A DNA stretch of 64,000 bases from Zhihengliuella flava. Its GTDB lineage: Bacteria; Actinomycetota; Actinomycetes; Actinomycetales; Micrococcaceae. Shown piece after piece: positions 17,330 through 26,687 of this stretch (within the stretch, counting starts at the first letter, position 1; the number at the start of each line of letters is the position of its first letter). The stretch spans positions 744,001-808,000 of the forward strand of contig NZ_JADOTZ010000001.1 of NCBI RefSeq assembly GCF_015751895.1, in the 5' to 3' direction. The notes beneath the pieces were generated by a model. It had not been told where the DNA came from. It did no database searches and was given only the letters and a program-made list of their open reading frames with translations. The position numbers were made by a program, and so were the translations under genes.

Positions 17330-18583
17330 CTAGGACGCCGCAGTTCCCAAGGGGCCAGAGCGAACCATCGCGATCGCCGCTTCCACTGCCCCCTGAAGCA
17401 CGACGCCGTTTCCCCACGTTGAGGCCACGAGTTCTGCATGGGACATCGTCACGTCGTGCGCCATGATCTGCCGGGCGCGCTGCAGGACGGGCTCGATGGA
17501 TTCGGCCACGGCGCCGGCGATGATGATCCGGTCGAGGTCCAGCAGACCGGAGAGCAGCATCACGACGGGTGCTAACCGCTCGCCGAGCGCGTCCACGACC
17601 TGAAGCGCCAGCGCGTCGCCGCAGCGCGCCGCGGCGAAGACGTGGTGGGCCTCGATCTGGTCCCGCTCAAGGTTGCCCAAGGCGCTCTCCTCCAGGAGTC
17701 CCCGCTCGGCGGCGGCCTGAATCTCTTGACGCGCCCAGTGGGCTAGCCCGTGCGGGTCACCCACCCCGGACACCATGTCGAGGACCCGCATTTCGCCAAC
17801 CCCGCCGCGGGAGCCGCGCAGCAGGCGTCCATCCACCACGATTCCGACGCCGAATCGCTCGCCGGAGAGCAAGGTCGCGTACGCGTTGACTGCGTCGCCG
17901 GACCCGGCCTCGGCGAGCGCAGCCAGGTTCGCATCATTGTCGACGATGACGCTCCAGTCTCGTTCAGCGAAGACCGTCACGAAGTCCGGGTTCATGCGCG
18001 GCCAGAAGTTCTCCGCTGCGTCCGAGGGCGAATGGCCGTCGAGATCCACCGGCGCGGGCGCACCAATGACGACGCCGGCAATGCGCTCGGCGGATACCGC
18101 GGCGTCGGACAGGGCCTCATCCACGACGGTGGCGAGCTCGGCGCGCCGCGCGGGTCCATCGGCCGCCGGGTCCTGGGGCCGGCGGGCCCGCCCCAGGACT
18201 CTGCCCTGCAGGGTGGCCACGTGCGCCTTGAACGAGTGCTGGCCGGCGTCGACGCCGACCACCAAGCGCGATGCGGGGGCGAAGCGATACCGCAGGGCTG
18301 GCCGTCCACGGGCGTATGAACCCGCCTTGCGGGCGTCGTCCTCCTCGGTCAACCAGCCCGCGGTGACCAGCTCCTTGCACACGGAGAGCACGGTGGCACG
18401 AGTTAGTGCGGTCCGGTCCATCAGTTCGCTGGCGGTGCGTGGCTCACCATCCCACGCCGCTGCGAGAATCCGGCGCGCAGTGGCCTCACGCTGTGATGAC
18501 GTGGCCCCCGGCAGACGTTCCGGACGGGCCCGATGACCGGTCTGTACCCCCGCTAAAGTCTTCACCCTCCGCAGTATAGACAC
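17330..18583 (-). CDS. ROK-family transcriptional repressor
   Basis: 417 residues. An N-terminal winged helix (TARRILAAAWDG to VCKELVTAGWL, about 34-78) precedes a ROK sugar-kinase-like domain with VVGVDAGQHSFKAHVA, VIGAPAPVDLDG and WSVIVDNDANLAALAE. The zinc-binding CxCGxxGC signature of Mlc/NagC and glucokinases is absent: the region corresponding to it has no cysteine. The protein therefore probably senses sugar without that structural zinc. The GTG at 18583 abuts two tandem palindromes, so autoregulation is likely. Divergent from the sugar ABC transporter genes, which it most likely controls. Start is uncertain: another GTG at 18565 has GGAGG immediately in front, too close to be ideal. 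Confidence 0.85.
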   Translation of the reverse strand: MSILRRVKTLAGVQTGHRARPERLPGATSSQREATARRILAAAWDGEPRTASELMDRTALTRATVLSVCKELVTAGWLTEEDDARKAGSYARGRPALRYRFAPASRLVVGVDAGQHSFKAHVATLQGRVLGRARRPQDPAADGPARRAELATVVDEALSDAAVSAERIAGVVIGAPAPVDLDGHSPSDAAENFWPRMNPDFVTVFAERDWSVIVDNDANLAALAEAGSGDAVNAYATLLSGERFGVGIVVDGRLLRGSRGGVGEMRVLDMVSGVGDPHGLAHWARQEIQAAAERGLLEESALGNLERDQIEAHHVFAAARCGDALALQVVDALGERLAPVVMLLSGLLDLDRIIIAGAVAESIEPVLQRARQIMAHDVTMSHAELVASTWGNGVVLQGAVEAAIAMVRSGPLGTAAS

Positions 18584-18585
18584 CC

Positions 18586-18608
18586 CTAAATTTAGGTGCT
18601 AAATTTAG
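18586..18608. promoter_or_regulatory. Tandem CTAAATTTAG operators between ROK and ABC genes
   Basis: Two identical 10-bp palindromes, CTAAATTTAG, at 18586-18595 and 18599-18608, are separated by three bases in an otherwise GC-rich context. AT-rich palindromes are typical of ROK repressor sites. They lie directly upstream of the ROK start and about 70 bp upstream of the binding-protein gene, so one operator block can serve both directions. Confidence 0.75.
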
Positions 18609-18678
18609 GGCCGCGACTTAGTGGTCACCATCACATTTTGCGAACAACTCACTAGCACTTCCCGACAAGGAGATGGAC

Positions 18679-19950
18679 ATGGGCGTGAAGCCACCATCGA
18701 CTCTCTCCCGGCGAACGCTCCTGACTGGCGCGGCCGGCTTGGCCGGCCTCACGCTGGCCGGCTGCGGCACGGGTGCACAGCAGGCGACCGAGATTCGCTT
18801 CTATCAAACTAAGCGAGAAGTCATCACCTACATCAGGGATCTCTTGGAGGACTTTCACACCGAATATCCCGCGATCCAGCCGATTCACGACACGAGTGAG
18901 GGAACGCTGAACGGGCAGTTCGTCCGCAGCTCTCCGCCGGACCTCTCCCTGCATCTGTACAACTATGAAATGGCTCGCTTCCAAGAGCGCGGCGAGCTCA
19001 GCGACCTCTCCGATCTCCCCGCGGCGCACAACGTCACGGAGTCGGTGCTGGAACAGATCAAGCTCTTCCCCACGTACCCGGGGAGGATGTCCGTGCTGCC
19101 GTATTCCATGATGTCCGCGGCCGTGATCTACAACCGGGAGATTTTTGCCGAACACGGCGTTGACGTGCCCACCACGCACAGCGAGTTCATCGCGGCCTGC
19201 GAGACGTTTGCGGCCGCCGGCATCACGCCGATCTACGGCACGTGGGCCGATCCCTGGACCCTCGCTCAGGGCCTCGTGGATTACAGCGTGGGAGGCATGG
19301 TGGACGTGATCAGCCTCTTCCAGCAATTGCGCGAGGCGGGCGCCGACGTCGGCCCCGACTCCCCCGTGTCCTTTAGCCGCACGCTCCGCGAACCACTGGA
19401 AAAGATGCTCACGCTCTTGCCCTACCACCAAGCTGACGCCAAGGGCCGCAACTACGGCGACGGGAATAACGCGTTCGCCAACGGACAGGCGGCCATGTAC
19501 CTGCAGGGCCCCTGGGCGCTGGTCGAAATTCATAAGATCAACCCCGACGCCCAGGTCGGCACGTTCCCTCTGCCCATGACCGAGGACCCGGCGGACAACA
19601 AGGTACGGATCAACCTCGACTTGGCCCTGTGGATCCCCGAGGGTGCGCAGCACCCCAGCGAGGCGCGCGAGTTGGCGAACTACCTGACCCGGCCAGAGAT
19701 TCAGGACGCGTACAACGAACACGCGCTCGGTTTCGGCGTCCGGAAGGACGCGCCAGCGGTAACGGATCCGCGCATTCTCGACATGCAGCCGTTCGTCGAC
19801 CGCGGCGCCGTCTATCAAGGGGTGTCCCAAGGCATCCCCACCACCATTCCGTTCTACAACTACTGCCAAGACCTCGTCTTCGGTGCAGACCTTGAGCGCA
19901 TGCTGGCCACCCTCGACGCCGACTGGGCGCGCCTCGCCCAACGGGCCTAA
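18679..19950 (+). CDS. Sugar ABC transporter substrate-binding lipoprotein
   Basis: 423 residues, extracellular solute-binding protein of the carbohydrate (family 1, MalE/UgpB-like) type. The N-terminus has a twin-arginine motif (SRRTLL, Arg11-Arg12), a hydrophobic stretch and a lipobox LAGC with acceptor Cys29. It should therefore be exported folded and lipid-anchored outside the membrane. The second ATG at 18679 is chosen because AAGGAG lies six bases before it; the ATG at 18673 directly abuts that site. First gene of a four-gene unit with two permeases and an alpha-glucosidase, so an alpha-linked oligosaccharide such as a maltose- or isomaltose-type sugar is the likely ligand (inference). 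Confidence 0.9.
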   Translation: MGVKPPSTLSRRTLLTGAAGLAGLTLAGCGTGAQQATEIRFYQTKREVITYIRDLLEDFHTEYPAIQPIHDTSEGTLNGQFVRSSPPDLSLHLYNYEMARFQERGELSDLSDLPAAHNVTESVLEQIKLFPTYPGRMSVLPYSMMSAAVIYNREIFAEHGVDVPTTHSEFIAACETFAAAGITPIYGTWADPWTLAQGLVDYSVGGMVDVISLFQQLREAGADVGPDSPVSFSRTLREPLEKMLTLLPYHQADAKGRNYGDGNNAFANGQAAMYLQGPWALVEIHKINPDAQVGTFPLPMTEDPADNKVRINLDLALWIPEGAQHPSEARELANYLTRPEIQDAYNEHALGFGVRKDAPAVTDPRILDMQPFVDRGAVYQGVSQGIPTTIPFYNYCQDLVFGADLERMLATLDADWARLAQRA

Positions 19951-19979
19951 CCGGCGGATCGAATCAGGAGAACCCTTCC

Positions 19980-20897
19980 ATGACGTTGATGACCCCACCC
20001 GCTCGCCACACGGCGCGCCCCCACGGTCTGCGGCCAACCCCCAAGAAGCGCCCAGACCCCACACACTTCTTGTTCCTGATCCCGACGCTCGTCGCCTTTA
20101 CGCTGTGCATCGCCCTGCCCGCCGTGATGGGCATCTTCTTCAGCTTCACCAACTCGGTCGGCTATGGCGACTGGGACTTCGTGGGGCTGGCGAACTACCA
20201 GCTCATGTTCACGGACCCAGCCATCATGGCGTCCTTTTGGTTCACCCTCTGGTTCTCGGCCGTCACCGTGATCGTCACCAACGTGATCGCGTTCCTGCTG
20301 GCGGTCGGCCTCACGTCACAGATCCGCGCGCGCGTTCCGATGCGGGCCATCTTTGTGATCCCGATGGTGGTTTCCCCCATCATCATCGCGTTCGTCTTCC
20401 AATTCCTCTTCGCTAAAACACTCCCGGCCGCCGCGCAGGCCGTGGGATTCGGTCCGCTCGAGGAATCCATCCTGGCCAACCCTGACCTCGCGTGGGCCTC
20501 GATCGTGGTGGTGACCGCCTGGCAGGCGATCCCGCAGGCGCTCCTGATCTATATCGCCGGACTGCTGGCGATCCCGGCGGACTTGTACGAGGCCTCGGCG
20601 CTCGACGGCGCCGGCGCCTGGCAGCAAATGCGTATGATCACCATCCCCCTCATGGCCAGCTACATCAGCATCAACGTGATCATCGCCTTCAAAAACTTCT
20701 TGAACGCCTACGACATCATTGTGGGCTTGACCGAGGGCGGGCCTGGCACGTCTACCCGGTCCGTCGCAATGACCATCTTCTCCGGATTCGAAACGGGCGA
20801 CTACGCCTATCAGATGGCCACAGCCACGATCTTCTTCCTCATCACGCTGGCGATTGCCCTCGTGCAACTGCGGCTGACGCGCCGAAAGGACCAGTGA
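19980..20897 (+). CDS. Sugar ABC transporter permease (MalF/UgpA type)
   Basis: 305 residues with six predicted membrane segments. The conserved EAA loop reads YEASALDGAGAWQQMRMITIPLM (about 202-224), which docks to the ATPase. N-terminal cytoplasmic tail is Pro/Arg-rich. ATG preceded by CAGGAGAACCCTTCC. It lies 29 bp after the binding protein, and its stop is two bases before the next permease's start. Pairs with the following permease to form the channel. Confidence 0.9.
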   Translation: MTLMTPPARHTARPHGLRPTPKKRPDPTHFLFLIPTLVAFTLCIALPAVMGIFFSFTNSVGYGDWDFVGLANYQLMFTDPAIMASFWFTLWFSAVTVIVTNVIAFLLAVGLTSQIRARVPMRAIFVIPMVVSPIIIAFVFQFLFAKTLPAAAQAVGFGPLEESILANPDLAWASIVVVTAWQAIPQALLIYIAGLLAIPADLYEASALDGAGAWQQMRMITIPLMASYISINVIIAFKNFLNAYDIIVGLTEGGPGTSTRSVAMTIFSGFETGDYAYQMATATIFFLITLAIALVQLRLTRRKDQ

Positions 20898-20899
20898 CC

Positions 20900-21796
20900 A
20901 TGTCTGCATTGACCATCGATTCAATTGGCACCACGCGCAAAGTCCCCACCAACCGCGCGAAAGGGCGGATGAGCCGGGACAAGTTCAACATCCCGCTGAC
21001 GGTGACCCTGGCACTGTGTACGCTGGCGGTTCTCATCCCGCTCTTCGTCACGGTCAACATGGCCTTCAAGACGGGCTCGCAAGCGGTACAAGGCGAGGCC
21101 TTCGTCCTGCCCAGCCCCCTCAGCATCGAAGGGTTCGTTCAGGCGTGGGAGCTCACCAACTTCCCCGTGGCGTTCGGCCTGTCCGCCTTCGTCTCCGCCA
21201 TTGCCGTCGCGGGCGCCGTCCTGATCAGCAGTATGGCCGCCTACGCCATTCACGCCAATTGGGAGCGGACATTCTTCAGGTTCGCGTTCTTCTACGTTTT
21301 GGCGGCCATGTTTCTGCCGTTTCCGGTGCTCGCGCTCTCTCAGATCAAGCTCAGTGGACTCGTCGGGCTCGACACCCCGCTTGGCGTCGGCATCCTGCAC
21401 ATCATGTTCATGCTGGGATTCAATGTCCTGCTGCTCACCACCTTTCTGCGCGGCATGCCGCAGGAGTTGGAAGAGGCAGCGCGCATCGACGGCGCCTCCA
21501 CGTGGCAGACCTTTTGGCGGGTCATTTTTCCCGTGCTCTCCCCCATGGCCGCCACCGTGGGGATCTTTGCGTTCCTCTTCTCCTGGAACGACTTCATGAT
21601 GCCGTCGATGATCATCGCCGACCCGGCGTTGCAGACGCTGCCCGTGGTGAACCAGTTGTTCCAAAGTCAGTTCAGCAGCAACTACCACGTGAGCTTCGCC
21701 TCTTACCTCATGGCGATGGCGCCCGCCATCGTCGCCTTTATCTTCACCCAGCGCTGGGTCCTCGCGGGCGTCACGCAGGGTGCTGTGAAGTCCTGA
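20900..21796 (+). CDS. Sugar ABC transporter permease (MalG/UgpE type)
   Basis: 298 residues, six membrane segments, with the EAA loop LEEAARIDGASTWQTFWRVIFPVL in the second half. A longer frame runs back into the first permease, but the ATG at 20900 has an AAAGGA site and starts two bases after the upstream stop. No ABC ATPase gene follows; as in many actinobacterial carbohydrate importers, a shared MsiK-type ATPase encoded elsewhere would have to energise the system (inference from family knowledge). Confidence 0.9.
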   Translation: MSALTIDSIGTTRKVPTNRAKGRMSRDKFNIPLTVTLALCTLAVLIPLFVTVNMAFKTGSQAVQGEAFVLPSPLSIEGFVQAWELTNFPVAFGLSAFVSAIAVAGAVLISSMAAYAIHANWERTFFRFAFFYVLAAMFLPFPVLALSQIKLSGLVGLDTPLGVGILHIMFMLGFNVLLLTTFLRGMPQELEEAARIDGASTWQTFWRVIFPVLSPMAATVGIFAFLFSWNDFMMPSMIIADPALQTLPVVNQLFQSQFSSNYHVSFASYLMAMAPAIVAFIFTQRWVLAGVTQGAVKS

Positions 21797-21823
21797 CCCC
21801 CCCATGATCGAAAGGATCCTCCT

Positions 21824-23530
21824 GTGACTCTCACCGATGCACGCCCCACGTCCACGCCGCGCTCAGACGACGCCAACTGGTGGCGCCAGGCGGCCGTCTA
21901 CCAGATTTACCCACGCAGCTTCGCTGACGCTAACGGCGATGGGATCGGCGATCTGGCCGGCATCATCTCCCGGGTCCCCTACCTCGCCACGCTGGGGATC
22001 GACGCCGTGTGGCTCAGCCCGTTCTACCCCTCAGAGCTGGCCGACGGCGGCTACGACGTCGCCGACTATCGAGACGTGGACCCGAGGATCGGCACACTGG
22101 CCGAGTTCGATGAGATGGTTACCGCGCTCCACGCAGAGGGGATCAAGGTGGTCATCGACGTCGTCCCCAACCACTCCTCGGACCAGCACGCGTGGTTCCA
22201 GGCCGCTCTGGCCGCCGGCCGGGGCAGCGCCGAGCGCGAGCGGTACATCTTCCGTGAGGGCACCGGGCCCGACGGCTCCGAGCCCCCAACCGACTGGCAG
22301 AGCATCTTCGGCGGCCCGGCGTGGACTCAAGTGGAGGACGGGCAGTGGTACCTGCACCTGTTCGCCTCGGAGCAGCCGGACTTCAACTGGTCCAACCCGG
22401 AGGTGCGGGCCGATTTCCTCCACACCCTGCGGTTCTGGTCCGACCGCGGCGTGGACGGGTTCCGCATCGACGTCGCCCACGCCCTCACCAAGGACCTGAC
22501 CGATCCGCTGCCCTCTCGCGCTGAGCTGGACGCTATCCCGCGCGGCGACGGGCAGCACCCCATCTGGGACCGGGACGAGGTGCACGAGATCTACGCCGAG
22601 TGGCGGCAGGTCTTCGACGCCTACGATCCTCCCCGCACGGCCGTGGCGGAGGCGTGGGTGGAACGCCACCGCCGTCCGCGCTACGCCAGCGCTGACGGAC
22701 TCGGCCAGGCGTTCGAGTTTGACCTGCTGACACAGGAGTTCGACGCCGCCGCGTTCCGTGAGGTGGTGACGGACAGCCTCGCGCTGGCTGCGGAATCCGG
22801 TTCCTCCTCCACGTGGGTCTTGTCCAACCACGACGTCGTCCGGCACGCGACCCGCTACGGGCTGCCACCGCTCTCGGCGACGGCGGGAAGCACCGAGCAG
22901 GACCGCAAGCAGGGGGCGGACTGGCTGCTCGCCGGCGCCCCGGAGGCGGAGCTCGACCGGGAGCGCGGCCTCGCCCGCGCCCGAGCGGCCTCCCTCTTTG
23001 AACTCGCGCTGCCGGGCTCCGCGTACCTCTACCAGGGCGAGGAGCTTGGCCTGCACGAGGTCGGGGACATCCCTGAAGCGGCGCGCCAAGACCCGACGTT
23101 CTTCCGCAACCCGGGCGTGGACATCGGCCGCGACGGCTGCCGGGTCCCCCTGCCATGGGAGCGTTCAGGATCGTCGTTCGGCTTCGGCCCCGGCAAGGCG
23201 CACTTGCCGCAGCCAGACTGGTTTGGCGCGTCCTCCGCGGCAGCGCAAGACGGCGTCGCGGGATCCACTCTGGAGCTCTACCGCCGGGCGCTGCAGCTGC
23301 GCCGGGCCCTGCAAACGCAGGAGACTCTCGCGTGGATCGAGACCTCCCGCCAGGACGTCCTTGCTTTTGAGCGTCCGGGAGGCTGGGTCACCGTCACGAA
23401 CTTCGGTTCCGAGCCTTGGGTCCTACCGGCAGAGTTGGCCGCCTGCGAGCTGCTCGTGGCCTCCAGCGACCTAGAGGGCCACGCCGTGCCGGCAGAGGCC
23501 ACGGTCTGGCTCCGCCGGCGGGCCGCCTAA
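21824..23530 (+). CDS. GH13 alpha-glucosidase
   Basis: 568-residue cytoplasmic glycoside hydrolase of the oligo-1,6-glucosidase/alpha-glucosidase group, with no signal peptide. Conserved regions: VVIDVVPNHSSDQH (region I), DGFRIDVAHA (nucleophile Asp), AVAEAWVE (acid/base Glu) and LSNHDVVRH (third carboxylate Asp). The QPDFNWSNPEV segment is typical of enzymes acting on short alpha-glucosides. GTG start after AAAGGATCC, 27 bp from the second permease, so imported sugar is cleaved to glucose by the last gene of the same operon. Bond preference (alpha-1,4, alpha-1,6 or trehalose) is not decided. Confidence 0.92.
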   Translation: MTLTDARPTSTPRSDDANWWRQAAVYQIYPRSFADANGDGIGDLAGIISRVPYLATLGIDAVWLSPFYPSELADGGYDVADYRDVDPRIGTLAEFDEMVTALHAEGIKVVIDVVPNHSSDQHAWFQAALAAGRGSAERERYIFREGTGPDGSEPPTDWQSIFGGPAWTQVEDGQWYLHLFASEQPDFNWSNPEVRADFLHTLRFWSDRGVDGFRIDVAHALTKDLTDPLPSRAELDAIPRGDGQHPIWDRDEVHEIYAEWRQVFDAYDPPRTAVAEAWVERHRRPRYASADGLGQAFEFDLLTQEFDAAAFREVVTDSLALAAESGSSSTWVLSNHDVVRHATRYGLPPLSATAGSTEQDRKQGADWLLAGAPEAELDRERGLARARAASLFELALPGSAYLYQGEELGLHEVGDIPEAARQDPTFFRNPGVDIGRDGCRVPLPWERSGSSFGFGPGKAHLPQPDWFGASSAAAQDGVAGSTLELYRRALQLRRALQTQETLAWIETSRQDVLAFERPGGWVTVTNFGSEPWVLPAELAACELLVASSDLEGHAVPAEATVWLRRRAA

Positions 23531-23543
23531 CGGCACGATGCAC

Positions 23544-23582
23544 GACGGCGCCGCTCACCGTGCAATGGTGAGCGGCGCCGTC
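23544..23582. terminator. Bidirectional terminator between GH13 and MFS genes
   Basis: Perfect 16-bp stem (GACGGCGCCGCTCACC and its complement) with a seven-base loop between two convergent genes. Confidence 0.85.
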
Positions 23583-23602
23583 GAGCGGTTTCTCCTGAGG
23601 GC

Positions 23603-24985
23603 CTACGCCACGTTGTTGTCGTAGTCCACGTCACGCGTTTCACGCGTGAGCCAGAGGGCAATAAGCGTGGCGATCGCGGCGATGCCGAGGTAGACGCCGA
23701 CTAGGACGGTGGATCCGCCGCCGGCCTGCCACAGCGCGATGGCCACAAAGGAGGCCGGCGCCGCGCCAATGACGGATGCGAGGTTGTAGGCGATCGCCGA
23801 GCCCGTGTAACGCACGTTGGCCGGGAACAGCTCCGGCAGAATCGCGGCCATTGGCCCGAACGTGAAGCCCATGAGGGTGAACCCGATGATCAGGCCCACC
23901 ATGGCCGCGGCAGTCCCGGGGCCAAAGAACAGAGACCACGCCAGTCCGAAGACCAGGATGCCCGCCGTGACCCAGAGCAAGAACTTCCGGCGCCCGAATC
24001 GCTCGGCCAGCGGCCCGGAGACCACCGTGAAGATGCCGAAGAACACCACGCCGATGATCAGCATGGTCAAGAACAGCGGCCGTTCGATGCCGAGGCCGGG
24101 CACGAACGCGGCGGCGTCGAAGGCCTCCCCCGCGGCGGCGGCCTCCGCGCTGGCTTGCTCGGTGGTCTTGGCCGTTCCGTAGGTCAGCGTGAAGGAGGTC
24201 ATCAGATAGAACAGCACGTAGGTGGCCACCATGATGAACGTCCCGGCGATGACGGGGCGCCAGTGACGGGTCAGCGTGGCGGCCAGCGGGGACTTGGCGA
24301 CCTTCTTCTGGGCCACCACGTTGGTGAAGGAGACGGATTCGACCAGTTTGAGGCGAACGTAGAGGCCCACCAGCACCATGACGGCGGAGAAGATGAACGG
24401 CACGCGCCAGCCCCACGCCTGGAATTGCTCGGCATCCAGGCCCAATTGCAGGCCAACGAACATCAGGTTGGCCACGATGAAGCCGATCGGGGCCCCCAAT
24501 TGCGGAAAGGTGCCGTAGATGGCGCGCTTACCCTCCGGAGCGTTTTCCGTGGCCAACAGCGCGGCGCCGGACCACTCGCCGCCCAATGCGAGGCCCTGCG
24601 CGAAACGGAGCAGCACCAGCATGAGTGGCGCGAGCACCACGAAGCTCCCTTGGGCCGGAGGCAGGAAGCCGATCAGGAACGTGGCGATGCCCATGGTCAG
24701 CAGGGAAGCCACCAGGGTGCCCTTGCGGCCGATCTTGTCACCGAAGTGGCCGAAGACGATGGAGCCCAACGGGCGGGCGACGAAGGCGACGCCGAAGATC
24801 GCAAACGCGCTGAGGATGGCGTTAATCTCGGTGGCATCCGGAAAGAACAGGGCCGGGAACACGAGGACCGACGCGGTGGCGTAGATGTAGAAATCGTAGA
24901 ACTCGATCGTGGTGCCGATCAGGCTCGCGAAGATCACGCGGCCGCGCGTGTTTTGCTTCGGCACGTGGGCTGTTGGTGCTGACAC
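23603..24985 (-). CDS. MFS transporter, metabolite:H+ symporter (MHS) group
   Basis: 460 residues with twelve membrane segments. The opening SLIGTTIEFYDFYIYATA, the GHFGDKIGRKGTLV loop 2-3 motif and GGEWSGAALLATENAPEGKRA are diagnostic of the ProP/ShiA/KgtP-type MHS group, which imports organic acids, betaines or aromatic acids with protons. The GTG at 24985 is chosen over the longer frame from 25027 because AAGGAAAACCC precedes it and the extra residues are not family-like. About 70-100 bp upstream are two similar 11-bp sites 20 bp apart (25055-25085), so it is probably a regulated single-gene unit. Confidence 0.88.
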   Translation of the reverse strand: MSAPTAHVPKQNTRGRVIFASLIGTTIEFYDFYIYATASVLVFPALFFPDATEINAILSAFAIFGVAFVARPLGSIVFGHFGDKIGRKGTLVASLLTMGIATFLIGFLPPAQGSFVVLAPLMLVLLRFAQGLALGGEWSGAALLATENAPEGKRAIYGTFPQLGAPIGFIVANLMFVGLQLGLDAEQFQAWGWRVPFIFSAVMVLVGLYVRLKLVESVSFTNVVAQKKVAKSPLAATLTRHWRPVIAGTFIMVATYVLFYLMTSFTLTYGTAKTTEQASAEAAAAGEAFDAAAFVPGLGIERPLFLTMLIIGVVFFGIFTVVSGPLAERFGRRKFLLWVTAGILVFGLAWSLFFGPGTAAAMVGLIIGFTLMGFTFGPMAAILPELFPANVRYTGSAIAYNLASVIGAAPASFVAIALWQAGGGSTVLVGVYLGIAAIATLIALWLTRETRDVDYDNNVA

Positions 24986-25054
24986 GGGTTTTCCTTCTTT
25001 CACTGTGCAGTCGATGCTGAGCATCAATCTGGGTCAACATCCTAGAAAGTGTCA

Positions 25055-25085
25055 CCATATTCTGGACAGCTCGTCCATATTGTGG
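25055..25085 (-). promoter_or_regulatory. Paired operator-like repeats upstream of the MFS gene
   Basis: CCATATTCTGG (25055-25065) and CCATATTGTGG (25075-25085) are direct repeats 20 bp apart, each an inverted CCA/TGG with a 5-base spacer. The second extends to GTCCA-TATTG-TGGAC. Spacing of two helical turns suggests two dimers on one DNA face. No candidate regulator gene adjoins. Confidence 0.5.
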
Positions 25086-25111
25086 ACACGTCGCGGCGTG
25101 CGTAGGGAAGA

Positions 25112-25147
25112 CAAAAGCCCGATCACCCTGAAGGGGGTGATCGGGCT
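25112..25147 (-). terminator. Rho-independent terminator after lpdA
   Basis: A 13-bp stem (AGCCCGATCACCC paired with its complement) with a short loop. In the minus-strand direction it is followed by TTTTGTC, a genuine T-run. Confidence 0.88.
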
Positions 25148-25171
25148 CAGCCGGCGTGGGGCCAGTTCCTC

Positions 25172-26572
25172 CTACAGGTGCACGTGCAAGCGACGCGCAG
25201 CCTCCGAGATCGACCCAGCCAGCGAGGGGTACACGGTGAAGGTCTCGGCGATGTCGTCCACGTGGAGGCGCTTATGGACGCCCAGCGAGATCGGGAAGAT
25301 CAGCTCCGAGGCACGCGGGGCAACCACCACGCCGCCGATCACGGTGCCGGACCCCTTGCGGGCCAGAATTTTGACGAAGCCCTCGTGGACATTCATCATC
25401 TTCGCCCGCGCGTTGGTCGCGAGGTTCAACTTGATGATGTCCGCCTGATACTTCCCCTCCGCGACCTCGGCCTCCGTGACGCCGACGGTAGCGATTTCCG
25501 GGGAGGTAAAGATGTTGGCGGAGACCTCGTTGAGCTTCAGGGGACGCACGCCGTCGCCGAGTAGGTGCGCCATCGCGATGCGACCCTGCATGGCGGCGAC
25601 CGAGGCGAGGGCAAAAACTCCCGTGCAATCGCCTGCGGCGTAAACATTCGGCGCCGTCGTGCGGGAGACGCCGTCGACCTTAATGTGCCCGGAATCGGTC
25701 AGGGCCACGCCGGCCTCCTCGAGGCCCATGTTTTCCGTGTTGGGAATCCCGCCGACCGCGACGAGGCAGTGGCTGCCGTCCAGCACTTCTCCGGACGAGA
25801 GCTTCACCTTCACCCGCTCGCCGTCGCGCTGCACGGCCTCGGCACGCACCCGGGATTTCACCGTGATGCCATGCCGCTCGAAGGCGCCCTCCAAGACGTT
25901 GGCCGCGTCCGCGTCCTCCCCCGGCAGCACGCGATCGCGCGAGGAAACCAGCGTGACCTTGGTTCCCAACAGGTTGTACGCGGACGCGAATTCGGCACCC
26001 GTGACACCGGAACCGACCACGATCAGGTGCTCGGGAATCTCCTGCAAGTTGTAGATCTGCGTCCAGTTGAAAATCCGCTCGCCGTCCGGCTGGGCACTCG
26101 GCAATTCGCGCGGGTGCGCACCCACCGCCAGCAAGACGGCGTCGGCCTCCAGCGTGGTGGTGGCGCCGTCGTCGCCCGTCACCTCAACGGTGCGGTGATC
26201 CACGAGGCGCCCCCTGCCAATGAGAACCTTCGCGCCCGCGCGCTCCAGCCCGGCGTGAATGTCTTCCGACTGGTTTTTGGCCAGATCCAAGAGGCGTTGG
26301 TTGACCACACCGAGGTCCGCTGTGGCCTCCTCCGCGCCGACTTGGACACCGAAGTTCACCGCGGTGCCGACCCGGCGCATCGCATCTGCGGTGGCGATCA
26401 GCGTCTTGGACGGGACCACGTCCGTGAGCACTGCCGAGCCGCCCATGCCATGGCGTTCAACCACGGTGACCTCGGCTCCGAGCTGGGCGGCGACCATGGC
26501 CGCCTCGTAGCCACCGGGGCCGCCACCGAGAATGACAAGTCGAGTCGTAGAAAGCGCATGTGTAGTACTCAC
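25172..26572 (-). CDS. lpdA: NAD(P)H-quinone dehydrogenase, LpdA type
   Basis: 466-residue flavoprotein disulfide-reductase fold: FAD motif [13 protein letters not shown] near the N-terminus, NAD(P) motif [19 protein letters not shown] in the middle, and the second FAD motif YAAGDCTG. The usual redox-active CxxxxC is replaced by [16 protein letters not shown] with no cysteine, and the C-terminal His-Glu pair is absent (sequence ends RRLHVHL). This matches M. tuberculosis LpdA (Rv3303c), which reduces quinones rather than lipoamide. GTG start at 26572. Divergent from the purine nucleoside phosphorylase gene, as lpdA lies near deoD and pmmB in mycobacteria. Confidence 0.88.
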   Translation of the reverse strand: MSTTHALSTTRLVILGGGPGGYEAAMVAAQLGAEVTVVERHGMGGSAVLTDVVPSKTLIATADAMRRVGTAVNFGVQVGAEEATADLGVVNQRLLDLAKNQSEDIHAGLERAGAKVLIGRGRLVDHRTVEVTGDDGATTTLEADAVLLAVGAHPRELPSAQPDGERIFNWTQIYNLQEIPEHLIVVGSGVTGAEFASAYNLLGTKVTLVSSRDRVLPGEDADAANVLEGAFERHGITVKSRVRAEAVQRDGERVKVKLSSGEVLDGSHCLVAVGGIPNTENMGLEEAGVALTDSGHIKVDGVSRTTAPNVYAAGDCTGVFALASVAAMQGRIAMAHLLGDGVRPLKLNEVSANIFTSPEIATVGVTEAEVAEGKYQADIIKLNLATNARAKMMNVHEGFVKILARKGSGTVIGGVVVAPRASELIFPISLGVHKRLHVDDIAETFTVYPSLAGSISEAARRLHVHL

Positions 26573-26687
26573 GCCCCCTATTGTTCACGACGGGCGCAAC
26601 ACATGCACACCGCCGGGGGTGAAACGCGGCACATTCGCCGCCCGTGACCGGGTGCCGAGAGCGCACATTACCGGTAAGTTGGGGTGC

